Assembly (NCBI RefSeq): GCF_944393015.1
Contig: NZ_CALXYQ010000004.1
Location: forward strand, 1 to 64,000
Source of the DNA: an uncultured Brachyspira sp.
GTDB taxonomy: Bacteria; Spirochaetota; Brachyspiria; Brachyspirales; Brachyspiraceae
Direction of reading: 5' to 3'
DNA length: 64,000 nt
Positions within the stretch are counted from its first letter, which is position 1. Each line of letters begins with the position of its first letter. Made by a program: the position numbers and the translations under genes. The notes below the pieces were generated by a model. That model saw only the letters and a program-made list of their open reading frames with translations. It was not told where the DNA came from and searched no databases. Below, one piece after another: positions 37,737 through 46,331 of the stretch.

Positions 37737-39110
37737 ATGAATCAGAACGATAAAAAAATAGATATATTTGAAAATTACCCTGTATATAAAGCATTAATAA
37801 CATTGGCACTTCCAACTATATTAGGAATGCTTGTTAACGTATTCTATAATATGGTAGATACTTTTTTTGTAGGACAGACTAATGATCCTAATCAGGTAGC
37901 TGCTGTTTCTTTGACTATGCCTATTTATTTGGTTCTTATGTCATTCGGATCTATATACGGAATAGGCGGAGCTTCTTACATCTCTAGAAGTTTAGGTGCT
38001 AGAAATTATGATAAGGCAAAAAAGGTTTCTTCTTTTGCTTTTTTTGCTAGTGTTATTACAGGCTTTGTATGTATGATAGTTTTTTTATTATTCTTAAATA
38101 ATATACTAAAATTATCCGGAGCAAGCCAAAATACATATAATTTTGCTAAAGACTATTTACTTATAGTGGCATTTGGAGCTGTATTTGTAGTTTGTCAAAT
38201 GTCATTGGGGCAGATTGTACGTTCGGAAGGCTCTTCAAAAGAAGCTATGATAGGTATGATGCTTGGCACTATAATCAATATCATATTAGACCCTATAATG
38301 ATACTATATATGAATATGGGTGTTGCTGGTGCTGCCCTTGCAACTATAATAGGAAATGCCTCTTCAACATTATATTATATTTGGCATATAGCTAAAAAAA
38401 GCAGTTTCCTTTCTATAAAATTCAAAGATTTTTCATTAACAAAAGATATAATAAATAATGTCTTTTCAATAGGCTTTCCTGTGTTTATGAATAATGTTCT
38501 TATAAGCATAGCAAATATTTTAATAAATAACTTTGCCTCAAGATATAATGATAATGTTGTGGCAGGGCTTGGAGTTTCGCAAAGAATATTTATGCTTGTT
38601 CTTTTGGTATTCATAGGATTAGGACAAGGGGTACAGCCTTTTATAGGATATAATTTCGCATCCAAAAATTATAAAAGAATGAATGCTTCAATAAAACTTT
38701 CATGCTTATTCAGCTTTGTGTCAGGAATAATATTTTTAATTTTTGCTTTTATATTCTCAAAAGAGCTTATAGCAATATTTATAAAGAATGATGAAGTTAT
38801 AGAATACGGTTCTAAATTTTTAATAGCAGCATATTCTGTAGCTCCTATTATAGGATTTCAATTTGTATTCATATCAACATTCCAGGCATTAGGAAAAGCT
38901 TTGCCTTCTTTGATATTATCTGTATGCAGACAAGGAATAGCATTCGTGCCTGCAATATATTTCGGTACAAAATTTTTTGGAATTAATGGGATAATATGGT
39001 CACAGCCTATAGCGGACGTTGTTTCTATACTATTATCTGGTGGAATGTACCTATATATTTATATAACAACAAAAAAGAAAAATATGTTAGAAAATGAGAT
39101 TAATTCATAA
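37737..39110 (+). CDS. MATE family efflux transporter
   Basis: 457 aa with about 12 membrane segments. Signatures are YNMVDTFFVGQTNDPNQVAA, FGSIYGIGGASYISRSLGA and GLGQGVQPFIGYNFASKNYK, which are more typical of the DinF/NorM-like branch than the MATE at 3.2 kb. It exports organic cations or drugs coupled to Na+ or H+. Monocistronic; both flanks are filled with the palindromic intergenic elements. Confidence 0.93.
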   Translation: MNQNDKKIDIFENYPVYKALITLALPTILGMLVNVFYNMVDTFFVGQTNDPNQVAAVSLTMPIYLVLMSFGSIYGIGGASYISRSLGARNYDKAKKVSSFAFFASVITGFVCMIVFLLFLNNILKLSGASQNTYNFAKDYLLIVAFGAVFVVCQMSLGQIVRSEGSSKEAMIGMMLGTIINIILDPIMILYMNMGVAGAALATIIGNASSTLYYIWHIAKKSSFLSIKFKDFSLTKDIINNVFSIGFPVFMNNVLISIANILINNFASRYNDNVVAGLGVSQRIFMLVLLVFIGLGQGVQPFIGYNFASKNYKRMNASIKLSCLFSFVSGIIFLIFAFIFSKELIAIFIKNDEVIEYGSKFLIAAYSVAPIIGFQFVFISTFQALGKALPSLILSVCRQGIAFVPAIYFGTKFFGINGIIWSQPIADVVSILLSGGMYLYIYITTKKKNMLENEINS

Positions 39111-39118
39111 TTGATTTT

Positions 39119-39328
39119 ACCGCACGCAGAATAAATTTAAAATATAAATAGATTATGAATCATAATTTAAACAACATACAAAGATGCATTCAGCGTGCGT
39201 TAAATAAATTTTTAAATATAATCAACACTAGGGCGGGTGTTATAATTACAAATTAAAACTATAAATCTAAAAAAATTATAATTACAAATTAATACATATA
39301 ATAATAAAGGGCGGGCAAATGTAATTAA
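39119..39328. repeat. Half-element, core plus right arm
   Basis: ACCGCACGCAGA (39119), CAGCGTGCGTTA (39191), CACTAGGGCGGGTGTTA (39226) and AAAGGGCGGGCAAATG (39306). It starts 8 bases after the MATE stop codon. Confidence 0.82.
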
Positions 39329-39347
39329 GTTTTAAAACTTATTTTCA

Positions 39348-39550
39348 CTCCCCACCCTCTAGGCTTATAGTTTTTGTACGCAATACAAACTTTTTAATTC
39401 TTTATTATTCTCATTAGAATTTTTAGCACCCCACCCAAGTGTTTTTTAAATTTATGGCTTTATGCACCGCACGCAGTACGATTCTTTTCATATATGTTTA
39501 TTTTGAATTATAATTTAAATAATAAATAAAAATCCATTCACCGTGCGTTA
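39348..39550. repeat. Half-element, left arm plus core
   Basis: CTCCCCACCCTCTAGGC (39348), AGCACCCCACCCAAG (39425), CACCGCACGCAG (39465) and CACCGTGCGTTA (39539). The join to the previous half contains AAGTTTTAAAACTT. Together the two fill the whole 467-base gap between the MATE gene and hisF. Confidence 0.85.
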
Positions 39551-39577
39551 ATAAAAATTAAAATATATATAAAAAAT

Positions 39578-40333
39578 TTAAATCCTTACTTTGACATTAT
39601 TTTTTTGAAGATACTCTTTTAATTCTTTTATATCTATTTCTTTAAAGTGGAATATTGAAGCAGCAAGACCAGCATCAACACCTTTAACCTGAAATACATC
39701 TTTGAAATGCTCCATATTTCCAGCTCCGCCTGAAGCAATTAAAGGTATAGAAACATTATTAGCTATTTCTTTAAGTAATTCTATATCAAAACCATTTTTT
39801 ACTCCGTCTGTATCAATACTATTTATTACAAGCTCCCCTGCCCCATTCTTCTCGCCTTTTACAGCCCATTCAATTGCATCGATTCCGGTGTCCTCTCTTC
39901 CGCCTTTAGAAAATACAGAATATCTTCCATTAACTCTTTTTATATCTATAGAAAGTACTACGCATTGATTGCCGTATTTTTCAGCTGCCTCTCTTATCAA
40001 ATCAGGATTCTTTATAGCTCCTGAATTTACGCTCACCTTATCAGCTCCAGATTTTAAAACCATATCAAAATCTTTTATAGTGTTTATTCCGCCGCCGACT
40101 GTAAGAGGTATAAATATTTCATTTGCCACTTTCTCAAGCACATTTACAAATAATTTTCTACCCTCATAAGAAGCCGTAATATCATAAAATACAAGCTCAT
40201 CAGCTAAAGAATTATTATAATATTTAGCAAGCTCTACAGGATCATCAACATCTTTTAAACCTTCAAAGTTAGTACCTTTTACAACTCTGCCGTCTCTTAC
40301 ATCTAAACATGGAATTATTCTCTTTGTTATCAT
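39578..40333 (-). CDS. hisF: Imidazole glycerol phosphate synthase subunit HisF
   Basis: Cyclase subunit of IGP synthase in histidine biosynthesis. The product is 251 aa, a (beta/alpha)8 barrel with catalytic Asp11 (IIPCLDVRDGRVVKG) and the second Asp in VLSIDIKRVNG. Phosphate-binding loops are PLTVGGGI and PLIASGGAG. hisH is not adjacent in this window. Confidence 0.95.
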   Translation of the reverse strand: MITKRIIPCLDVRDGRVVKGTNFEGLKDVDDPVELAKYYNNSLADELVFYDITASYEGRKLFVNVLEKVANEIFIPLTVGGGINTIKDFDMVLKSGADKVSVNSGAIKNPDLIREAAEKYGNQCVVLSIDIKRVNGRYSVFSKGGREDTGIDAIEWAVKGEKNGAGELVINSIDTDGVKNGFDIELLKEIANNVSIPLIASGGAGNMEHFKDVFQVKGVDAGLAASIFHFKEIDIKELKEYLQKNNVKVRI

Positions 40334-40581
40334 ATAAAAACACCCTATTAAATTTATAAAAATTATACAGTAAAAATTTTATTTCGTAAAGCACAAAGAA
40401 TATTATATAGCTTAAATAAATTATTTATTTACTCTATATTGAAAAACATTTATAAATTTACTATAATTGTATGAAACACTATTGATTAAAAAACTTTAAA
40501 AATTATCTTAATTTTTTATTAGAAAATACTGTAATATAGAAGTTTAATATATCAATAAAAATATTTTTTCGGAGTTATATA

Positions 40582-41478
40582 ATGAAATTCGTATCTTTTG
40601 TTGAATGGAATAATACTGAGTCTGTGGGTATATTAAGCAAGGACGGAAATAAAGTTATTGCTATTAGTGAAATAATATCTGATTTCAAATGCAATAATAA
40701 CCCTATGATACAATTAATAAATATGATAAATGAAAACAATGATATTCTAAATAAATTAAAATATGCTGAAGAAAATTTTGAAAGAGCATACTCTATAGAA
40801 AATGTTAAAATATTATCTCCTATAAGAAAGCCTATTCATGATATTATATGTGTAGGTGTTAATTACAGCGATCATTTAGGGGAAATAAAAAAAGATATGA
40901 AAGATTTTAAAGAAGTTAAAGCACCTGTATACTTTTCTAAAAGAGCTATAGAAATAATTGGTTTTGGGGACAAGATAAAATCGAGATTCGACTTAGATGA
41001 ATGCCTTGACTATGAGGTTGAATTAGCTGTTATCATAGGAAAAACTGCAAAAGATATAAAGCCTGAAGAAGTTAATGATTATATATTCGGCTACAGCATA
41101 TTTAATGATATATCATCAAGAGACATACAAAAAAAACATTCACAGTGGTATAAAGGAAAAAGTTTGGATTCATACTCTGCTATGGGACCATGCATCGTTC
41201 ATAAAGACGATTTTAAATTGCCTTTGAAGCTCGATATAAAAAGCATTTTAAATGATGAAGTAAGACAATCTTCAAATACCAAATATATGATTCATGATAT
41301 AAATTATTTAGTATCTGATATATCAAAAGGTATGACTTTAGAAGCAGGAGACATAATAGCTACAGGAACTACGGGTGGTGTAGGAATGTCTTTTAATCCT
41401 CCTAAGTACATGAAAAGCGGAGATAAAATAATTTGCTCTATAGAAAATATAGGCGAGCTTATAAATTTTGTTGAATAA
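40582..41478 (+). CDS. Fumarylacetoacetate hydrolase family protein
   Basis: 298 aa. The FAH fold is supported by IICVGVNYSDHLGE, LDECLDYEVELAVIIGK (metal-binding Glu residues), GYSIFNDISSRDIQ, KSLDSYSAMGPCIV and ATGTTGGVGMSFNPPKYM. Members are divalent-metal enzymes that cleave or decarboxylate 2-oxo acids or acylpyruvates. The exact substrate cannot be read. It is monocistronic, with an AT-rich upstream gap (40334-40581). Confidence 0.88.
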   Translation: MKFVSFVEWNNTESVGILSKDGNKVIAISEIISDFKCNNNPMIQLINMINENNDILNKLKYAEENFERAYSIENVKILSPIRKPIHDIICVGVNYSDHLGEIKKDMKDFKEVKAPVYFSKRAIEIIGFGDKIKSRFDLDECLDYEVELAVIIGKTAKDIKPEEVNDYIFGYSIFNDISSRDIQKKHSQWYKGKSLDSYSAMGPCIVHKDDFKLPLKLDIKSILNDEVRQSSNTKYMIHDINYLVSDISKGMTLEAGDIIATGTTGGVGMSFNPPKYMKSGDKIICSIENIGELINFVE

Positions 41479-41500
41479 TTTTTTATTGACATGTATTAAA

Positions 41501-42010
41501 CGCACGGTAAGCAGACTCAATATTATAATTTAAATTATAATCATTAATCAGCATATATTTTAAATTTTACTTAACGTGCGGTATATGCATTACAAATTAA
41601 AAAAACACTTGGGTGGTCAGCTAATAAATTTTAATTTAGTAATAAAAAAATTAAGAGTTTATACCTAAACAACTATATTTTGTCAAAAATAAATTTATAT
41701 TTTTGTTTTTATATCTAGGGCTTTGCTGCGAAGCACACAGTCGTGCCATACCCAACTTCTTTTGGACGACGTCCGCCTCACGAAGACCGCCTACGGCAAG
41801 AAGCAGGCACAAAGGTTATATTTGAACTTAAATGTAATAAATTATTTTACGTGTAAGATAATTTTAGTATGATTTAGTACTAATTTTATACTTGCATTTT
41901 TTGCAACTTTTTGCGGCGGGAAAAAGTTGAATAAAAAAATGACAAACTTAAAAATTTTTAGTATATATGCATATAAAAACTGTAAGCCTTAAGGGTGGGC
42001 AAATATAATT
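41501..42010. repeat. Half-element (core plus right arm) split by a MITE-like insertion
   Basis: CGCACGGTAAGCAGA (41501), TAACGTGCGGTA (41572) and CACTTGGGTGG (41606) on the left. The element then breaks at ~41659 and resumes at ~41968 with AGCCTTAAGGGTGGGCAAAT (41985). Comparison with the copy at 63.6 kb shows the break lies in the AT-rich spacer between the middle and outer boxes. Confidence 0.82.
41660..41967 (+). mobile_element. MITE-like element, about 308 bp, no transposase
   Basis: The left end TATACCTAAAC...TTTTGTCA and the right end TGACAAACTT...TTTAGTATATA form imperfect ~26-base terminal inverted repeats. The centre is GC-richer, with short palindromic words (GCTTTGCTGCGAAGC, GCAACTTTTTGCGGCGGG). 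It sits inside a palindromic element copy and may have a TA target duplication. There is no convincing ORF. An inverted relative lies at 53.9-54.2 kb. Confidence 0.72.
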
Positions 42011-42034
42011 AACTTTTAAAACTTTAATTACATA

Positions 42035-42233
42035 CCCCCGCCCTTTATTACTTTTAGATTAGTTTTGAAATTTCTGCTTAATTATTTTTATATACTAACA
42101 CTGAAATGTTAATACCCGCCCAAGTTTTTATTAGATTTTTAGCATTATTCAACGCACGCCTAATAACTTTTAATTTATTATTTAAATTATAAATTAAAAT
42201 ATTTTTATATTTTATAATCTAATTACCGTGCGT
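42035..42233. repeat. Half-element, left arm plus core
   Basis: CCCCCGCCCTTT (42035), AATACCCGCCCAAG (42111), AACGCACGCC (42151) and ACCGTGCG (42225). It is joined to the previous half by TTTTAAAACTTTAATTA. Confidence 0.82.
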
Positions 42234-42238
42234 AAATT

Positions 42239-42266
42239 TTGACAAATATAAATATTTAAGTATAAT
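42239..42266 (+). promoter_or_regulatory. Promoter of the membrane protein/PRT pair
   Basis: TTGACA (42239-42244) and TATAAT (42261-42266), 16-base spacer, starting six bases after the repeat element ends. The same adjacency of repeat and promoter is seen at 3078/3088. Confidence 0.78.
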
Positions 42267-42303
42267 ACATACTAAATGAAAATAATTTAATCAGGATATT
42301 TTT

Positions 42304-42804
42304 ATGAGAACTATATCTTTAAGAAAAATAAATGTTAATATTTTTATACTGTTTCTGCTAAGCATCATAAGTTTAGCTTCACCTATTATAACACATTACT
42401 TCGGATTTAAAGGTACTGAATTTCTTCCTTTATTTTTTGCATTGTCTTTGGGAGCTTATATATTAAATCCTCTATTTTTAATAATGCTTAGTTTTATATC
42501 ACCTCTTTTGAATTATTTTCTTACAAATATGCCAATGCCTCCTACATTATATTTTTTAATATTTGAAGGAGTTGTGTTTGCAAGTGTAATAAGCATAATG
42601 AAAAATAAAAATATATCTTTTATATTCACTTCATTATTTGCACTTATACTAGGAAGATTATCATCTGTAATTCTCACATTTATTTTCGATATCAATATTA
42701 ATACTTGGTTAAACGGATTTATTTTGGGATATAAAGGAATAATAGTAAATTGGATTTTTGCAAGCGTAATGTACTTAATACTAAAAGATAAAATAAATGA
42801 ATAG
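42304..42804 (+). CDS. Small membrane protein, possible ECF transporter S component
   Basis: 166 aa with five or six hydrophobic helices and short loops. The second and third helices (LPLFFALSLGAYILNPLFLI, followed by a Pro-rich MPMPP loop) resemble energy-coupling-factor substrate-binding (S) components, but the match is by general style only. It overlaps the phosphoribosyltransferase gene by 8 bases, which suggests uptake of a nucleobase-like compound coupled to salvage. No ECF ATPase or T component is nearby. Confidence 0.5.
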   Translation: MRTISLRKINVNIFILFLLSIISLASPIITHYFGFKGTEFLPLFFALSLGAYILNPLFLIMLSFISPLLNYFLTNMPMPPTLYFLIFEGVVFASVISIMKNKNISFIFTSLFALILGRLSSVILTFIFDININTWLNGFILGYKGIIVNWIFASVMYLILKDKINE

Positions 42805-43339
42805 TATTTTTACTGCTTATAAAAAATTCAATGTAGACAATATACCTATAACAGCATTAGGTGATTTGGATAAAGAACTTGGAGATGAATTAAGAGCATT
42901 CAAAAAAAATAATATTGATTTTCCTATAAAGATAACAGAACAAATAAAAAATTATTATTCTGATTATATAAAAACAAATAATAAGAAATTTGACATTATA
43001 CTTTATGTGCCTTCAAATAAAAATAATGGTGTAATGGATTTTTTTGCTGATTATATATCTAAAGAATTTAATATAGAAAAATGCGAATTTATAAAAATAA
43101 AAAAAGATATAAAAGAACAGAAATTTTTGGAAACTCTAAAAGAAAGAAATGAAAATATTAAAGATGCTTTTGAAATACTAAATTATGATAAACTCAAAAA
43201 TAAAAATATACTTTTAATAGATGATGTTTATGCCTCAGGTGAAACTATAAAAGAGATTATAAAAATATTTAAAGGATTTGAATTCAATTATAATTTAGAA
43301 ATATTAATTTTCTGTTATAGGAATCATTTTTTTTATTAA
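42797..43339 (+). CDS. Phosphoribosyltransferase-domain protein
   Basis: 180 aa. The PRPP-binding motif is clear (NILLIDDVYASGETIKEI near residue 135). Upstream is ILYVPSNKNNGVMDFFADYI, as in ComF-like and type I phosphoribosyltransferases. The substrate specificity is not evident, and there is no zinc-ribbon head as in full ComF. It is translationally coupled (8-base overlap) to the membrane protein before it. Confidence 0.72.
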   Translation: MNSIFTAYKKFNVDNIPITALGDLDKELGDELRAFKKNNIDFPIKITEQIKNYYSDYIKTNNKKFDIILYVPSNKNNGVMDFFADYISKEFNIEKCEFIKIKKDIKEQKFLETLKERNENIKDAFEILNYDKLKNKNILLIDDVYASGETIKEIIKIFKGFEFNYNLEILIFCYRNHFFY

Positions 43340-43348
43340 AAATATTTT

Positions 43349-44083
43349 TTATGATTTTATCTTTTCTATTATTCTTTTAGTTGTTCTTTCATTAATAAGA
43401 CCATCTATATGCTCTTCTAAAGAAACATCTATATGATTACCCATTGGATTTAATATAAAATCTATTCCTTCCCTTCTAGCTATTTTTGAAGCTGGTACAA
43501 AATCACTATCTCCAGATATTAATACTATTTTATCCACCAATTTTTTATATGATAGTGATGATATATCAACAGCAATTTTCATATCTATTCCTGTCTGTTT
43601 CAAATTTAAAATAAAATCATCTTCACTTATATCATTATAGTCTAATTTAAAATTTTCTTTTTTATTTCTAATATCTTTTATTATAGACTCTATTTTTGAT
43701 GGTTTCATAGTCCAACTGTATTGTTTTTTTAATTCACCTAATCTTAAAGCTACCTTCCTATTTTTTCTAAGTTCATTAAATAATTCATTTCTAAATATAT
43801 ATTCATCTGTTTTTGAAAAGTCTATTGATTTATTAGTCTTTGGATTATGTTCTTTTTCTTTATATGGAAAGCAATCATAGTAAAATATTCTGTACAAATA
43901 ATAATTCATATCCTTTTTTCCTTTGTTCATACTTGCTAATGATATTGAATATAAATCCTTTACTATATCTTGAACATTATTTTTAGAAAAATTGAAATTA
44001 CTATCGATATTCCTTTTATAAAATTTATATCTTTTTAGGAAAAAAGAACCGTCTATTAGAATAGCTGCTTTTATATAATACAT
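43349..44083 (-). CDS. NYN/LabA-like (PIN-fold) protein
   Basis: 244 aa from the ATG at 44083, where MYYIKAAILIDGSFFLKR is the natural start; a TTG at 44119 would add 12 residues encoded by the terminator-like hairpin. NYN signatures are AILIDGSFFL and KIVLISGDSDFVPASKIARR, with conserved Asp residues for metal-dependent RNA cleavage, and GIDFILNPMG. No Shine-Dalgarno sequence is seen before 44083. NYN proteins are usually RNases. Unusually, it lies directly behind a promoter-hairpin-T-tract unit. Confidence 0.8.
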   Translation of the reverse strand: MYYIKAAILIDGSFFLKRYKFYKRNIDSNFNFSKNNVQDIVKDLYSISLASMNKGKKDMNYYLYRIFYYDCFPYKEKEHNPKTNKSIDFSKTDEYIFRNELFNELRKNRKVALRLGELKKQYSWTMKPSKIESIIKDIRNKKENFKLDYNDISEDDFILNLKQTGIDMKIAVDISSLSYKKLVDKIVLISGDSDFVPASKIARREGIDFILNPMGNHIDVSLEEHIDGLINERTTKRIIEKIKS

Positions 44084-44089
44084 AAAAAA

Positions 44090-44155
44090 TAAAAAAAGAT
44101 TCGGGGTTGGCACACCCAATATGTTTGGGGGCTTTTACACCAGAATCTAATAATG
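44090..44155 (-). ncRNA. Putative short terminator RNA / attenuator before the NYN gene
   Basis: A near-consensus promoter (44161-44189) would start transcription at about 44154. The next ~50 bases form a composite hairpin: AGATTC/GAATCT outer pairing (44097-44148) and CCCAA/TTGGG inside. Seven T follow (44097-44091) and the NYN ATG is 7 bases further on. The product would be a ~60-nt RNA, or an attenuator controlling read-through into the NYN gene. Confidence 0.5.
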
Positions 44156-44160
44156 AATCA

Positions 44161-44189
44161 ATTATATCAAAAAAAATATATATTGTCAA
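44161..44189 (-). promoter_or_regulatory. Promoter of the hairpin RNA / NYN gene
   Basis: On the minus strand TTGACA (44189-44184) and TATAAT (44166-44161) with a 17-base spacer, a perfect consensus. Confidence 0.8.
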
Positions 44190-44228
44190 TAAATTACTAT
44201 AAAAATTGATACATATTTTGTTAGATTG

Positions 44229-44257
44229 TTGATTTTTATACCTATTTATAATATAAT
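44229..44257 (+). promoter_or_regulatory. Promoter of aspS
   Basis: TTGATT (44229-44234) and TATAAT (44252-44257), 17-base spacer; divergent from the NYN-side promoter. Confidence 0.65.
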
Positions 44258-44345
44258 TATTATGTTTATTCAAAAAAGAAATATAACTTATTTTTTATAA
44301 TAAATTTTAAACAATAAAATAATCAACTAAAAAAGAGGAATTAAC

Positions 44346-46106
44346 ATGCGTTTTAAAAGTGCCTATAATGGTATATTAACAAAAGATGATATCGGTAAAG
44401 AAGTTAAGCTAGCCGGCTGGGTTTTAAGAAGAAGAGATCATGGCGGAGTAATATTCGTAGATTTAAGGGACAGAACAGGATTCGTACAAATAGTATTCAA
44501 TCCTGAAATAAGCAAAGAAGCACATAATGAAGCTCAAGATTTAAGAAGCGAATATGTTATCAGTATAGAAGGTAAAATCAGAGCTAGAAGTCCTGAGATG
44601 ATTAACCCTAAAATTCCTACTGGTGAAATTGAAGTTATGGTTGAAAAAATGGAGCTTCTTAATACTTCTGAAACTCCTCCTTTCCTACTTGAAGATGATA
44701 TTGATACTGGTGAAGATATAAGATTAAAATACAGATACTTAGATTTAAGAAGACCTACTGTATTCAATAATTTATATAAAAGATTCCAAATTACTAATGC
44801 TTTTAGAAAACATTTAGCAGACAATGGATTTATAGATGTAGAAACTCCTATATTAAATAAAAGTACTCCTGAAGGTGCTAGAGACTTCCTTGTTCCTTCA
44901 AGATTAAATGCTGGAGATTTCTATGCATTGCCTCAGTCTCCTCAAATATTCAAGCAAATACTTATGATAGGCGGTTTTGAAAGATACTATCAAATAGCTA
45001 AATGTTTCCGCGATGAAGATTTGAGAGCAGACAGACAGCCTGAATTTACTCAGGTTGATATTGAAACTTCTTTCCTTAATACTGATGAGTTTTTATCTAT
45101 TATGGAAAATATTACTGCTAATATAGTTAAAGATGTTTATGGTATTGACTTACCTACCCCATTCCCTAGATTAAATTATTATGATGCTATGGAAATGTAT
45201 GGAAGCGACAAACCAGACACTAGATTTGAATTAAAACTTATCAATGTTGAAGATGCTGTTAGAGGCTGTGATTTTGCAGTATTCAAAAATGCTTTAGACA
45301 ACAAATTTATAATAAGATGTTTGAATGCTAAAGGCGGAGAGAAATTAAGCAGAAAAGATATTGATGACTTCACTAAATATGTTGGTATATTTGGAGCTAA
45401 AGGACTTGCTTGGATGAGAGTTACTGAAAAAGGACTTGAATCTAATATAGTTAAATTCTTCTCTGAAGAAAATCAAAAGAAAATATTAGAAGTTACTAAA
45501 GCAGAAAAAGGCGACCTATTATTCTTCGTTGCTGATACTCCAAAAGTTACATTTGATGCTTTGGGTAATTTAAGATTAAAAGTTGCTGAGAAATTGAACT
45601 TAATAGATAAAGATAAATTGAATTTCTTATGGGTAGTAGAGTTCCCATTATTTGAATATGATCATAAAGAGAAGAGAATATCAGCTACTCACCACCCATT
45701 CACTGCCCCAGTACCCGAAGATGTTGCTATACTTGAAAGCGAACCTTTAAAAGTAAGAAGCGATACTTATGACTTGGTATTAAATGGTAATGAAATAGGC
45801 GGTGGCGGTCAGCGTATTTATGACAGCAAAGTACAGGCTATAATATTCAAACTTTTAGGCATAGACGAAGAGAAAGCAAAATTGAGATTCGGATTCTTGC
45901 TTGATGCTTTGAAATATGGTGCTCCTCCTATGTGCGGTATGGCTTATGGTATAGACAGAGTTGTTATGCTTTTACAAAAACAAGACAGCATTAGAGAAGT
46001 TATAGCATTCCCTAAAACTCAAAAAGGACAATGTTTGATGAGCGGATGTCCTTCTACTGTTGATGCTGATCAATTAGAAGAGCTTCATTTAAGTATAGAA
46101 GAATAA
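44346..46106 (+). CDS. aspS: Aspartyl-tRNA synthetase
   Basis: 586 aa, bacterial type with anticodon-binding OB domain (LAGWVLRRRDHGGVIFVDLR), class II core (PTVFNNLYKRFQITNAFRKH, FRDEDLRADRQPEFTQVD) and the inserted GAD domain. Motif 3 is YGIDRVVMLL. GAGGAA lies upstream. It charges tRNA-Asp (and tRNA-Asn if non-discriminating). Confidence 0.97.
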   Translation: MRFKSAYNGILTKDDIGKEVKLAGWVLRRRDHGGVIFVDLRDRTGFVQIVFNPEISKEAHNEAQDLRSEYVISIEGKIRARSPEMINPKIPTGEIEVMVEKMELLNTSETPPFLLEDDIDTGEDIRLKYRYLDLRRPTVFNNLYKRFQITNAFRKHLADNGFIDVETPILNKSTPEGARDFLVPSRLNAGDFYALPQSPQIFKQILMIGGFERYYQIAKCFRDEDLRADRQPEFTQVDIETSFLNTDEFLSIMENITANIVKDVYGIDLPTPFPRLNYYDAMEMYGSDKPDTRFELKLINVEDAVRGCDFAVFKNALDNKFIIRCLNAKGGEKLSRKDIDDFTKYVGIFGAKGLAWMRVTEKGLESNIVKFFSEENQKKILEVTKAEKGDLLFFVADTPKVTFDALGNLRLKVAEKLNLIDKDKLNFLWVVEFPLFEYDHKEKRISATHHPFTAPVPEDVAILESEPLKVRSDTYDLVLNGNEIGGGGQRIYDSKVQAIIFKLLGIDEEKAKLRFGFLLDALKYGAPPMCGMAYGIDRVVMLLQKQDSIREVIAFPKTQKGQCLMSGCPSTVDADQLEELHLSIEE

Positions 46107-46131
46107 GAATATAATAATAATTTTTAATAAA

Positions 46132-46170
46132 AAAGTCCCATTATATTTACATAGTGGGGCTTTTTATTTT
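46132..46170 (+). terminator. Terminator of aspS
   Basis: AAAGTCCCATTA pairs with TAGTGGGGCTTT (wobbles), followed by a T-rich run. Confidence 0.8.
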
Positions 46171-46185
46171 TTAAAAATTTATTTC

Positions 46186-46245
46186 CACTCCCCACCTATG
46201 TCTTTTTTGCAACTTTTTTGGGCACAAAAAAGTTGATAGTTAAAA
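46186..46245. repeat. Composite remnant of both repeat families
   Basis: CACTCCCCACC (46186) begins like a left arm of the palindromic family. It then switches to TTTTTTGCAACTTTTTTGGG and AAAAAGTTGAT, as in the right part of the MITE-like element. Confidence 0.5.
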
Positions 46246-46331
46246 AATAAATTACTACACAATATTAAAAAAAATCGTATTATATAATTAATCAAATAAT
46301 TTTATTTTTTAGAATTGAAGGAATATAAAAT

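Noticed and set aside
44090-44170. T-box or tRNA-like element near aspS
   Set aside because: The structure is on the strand opposite aspS, lacks the T-box sequence and cannot form a cloverleaf.
44025-44273. Minus-strand ORF of 82 codons over the NYN leader
   Set aside because: It is read through the promoter and terminator hairpin in a different frame from the NYN protein.
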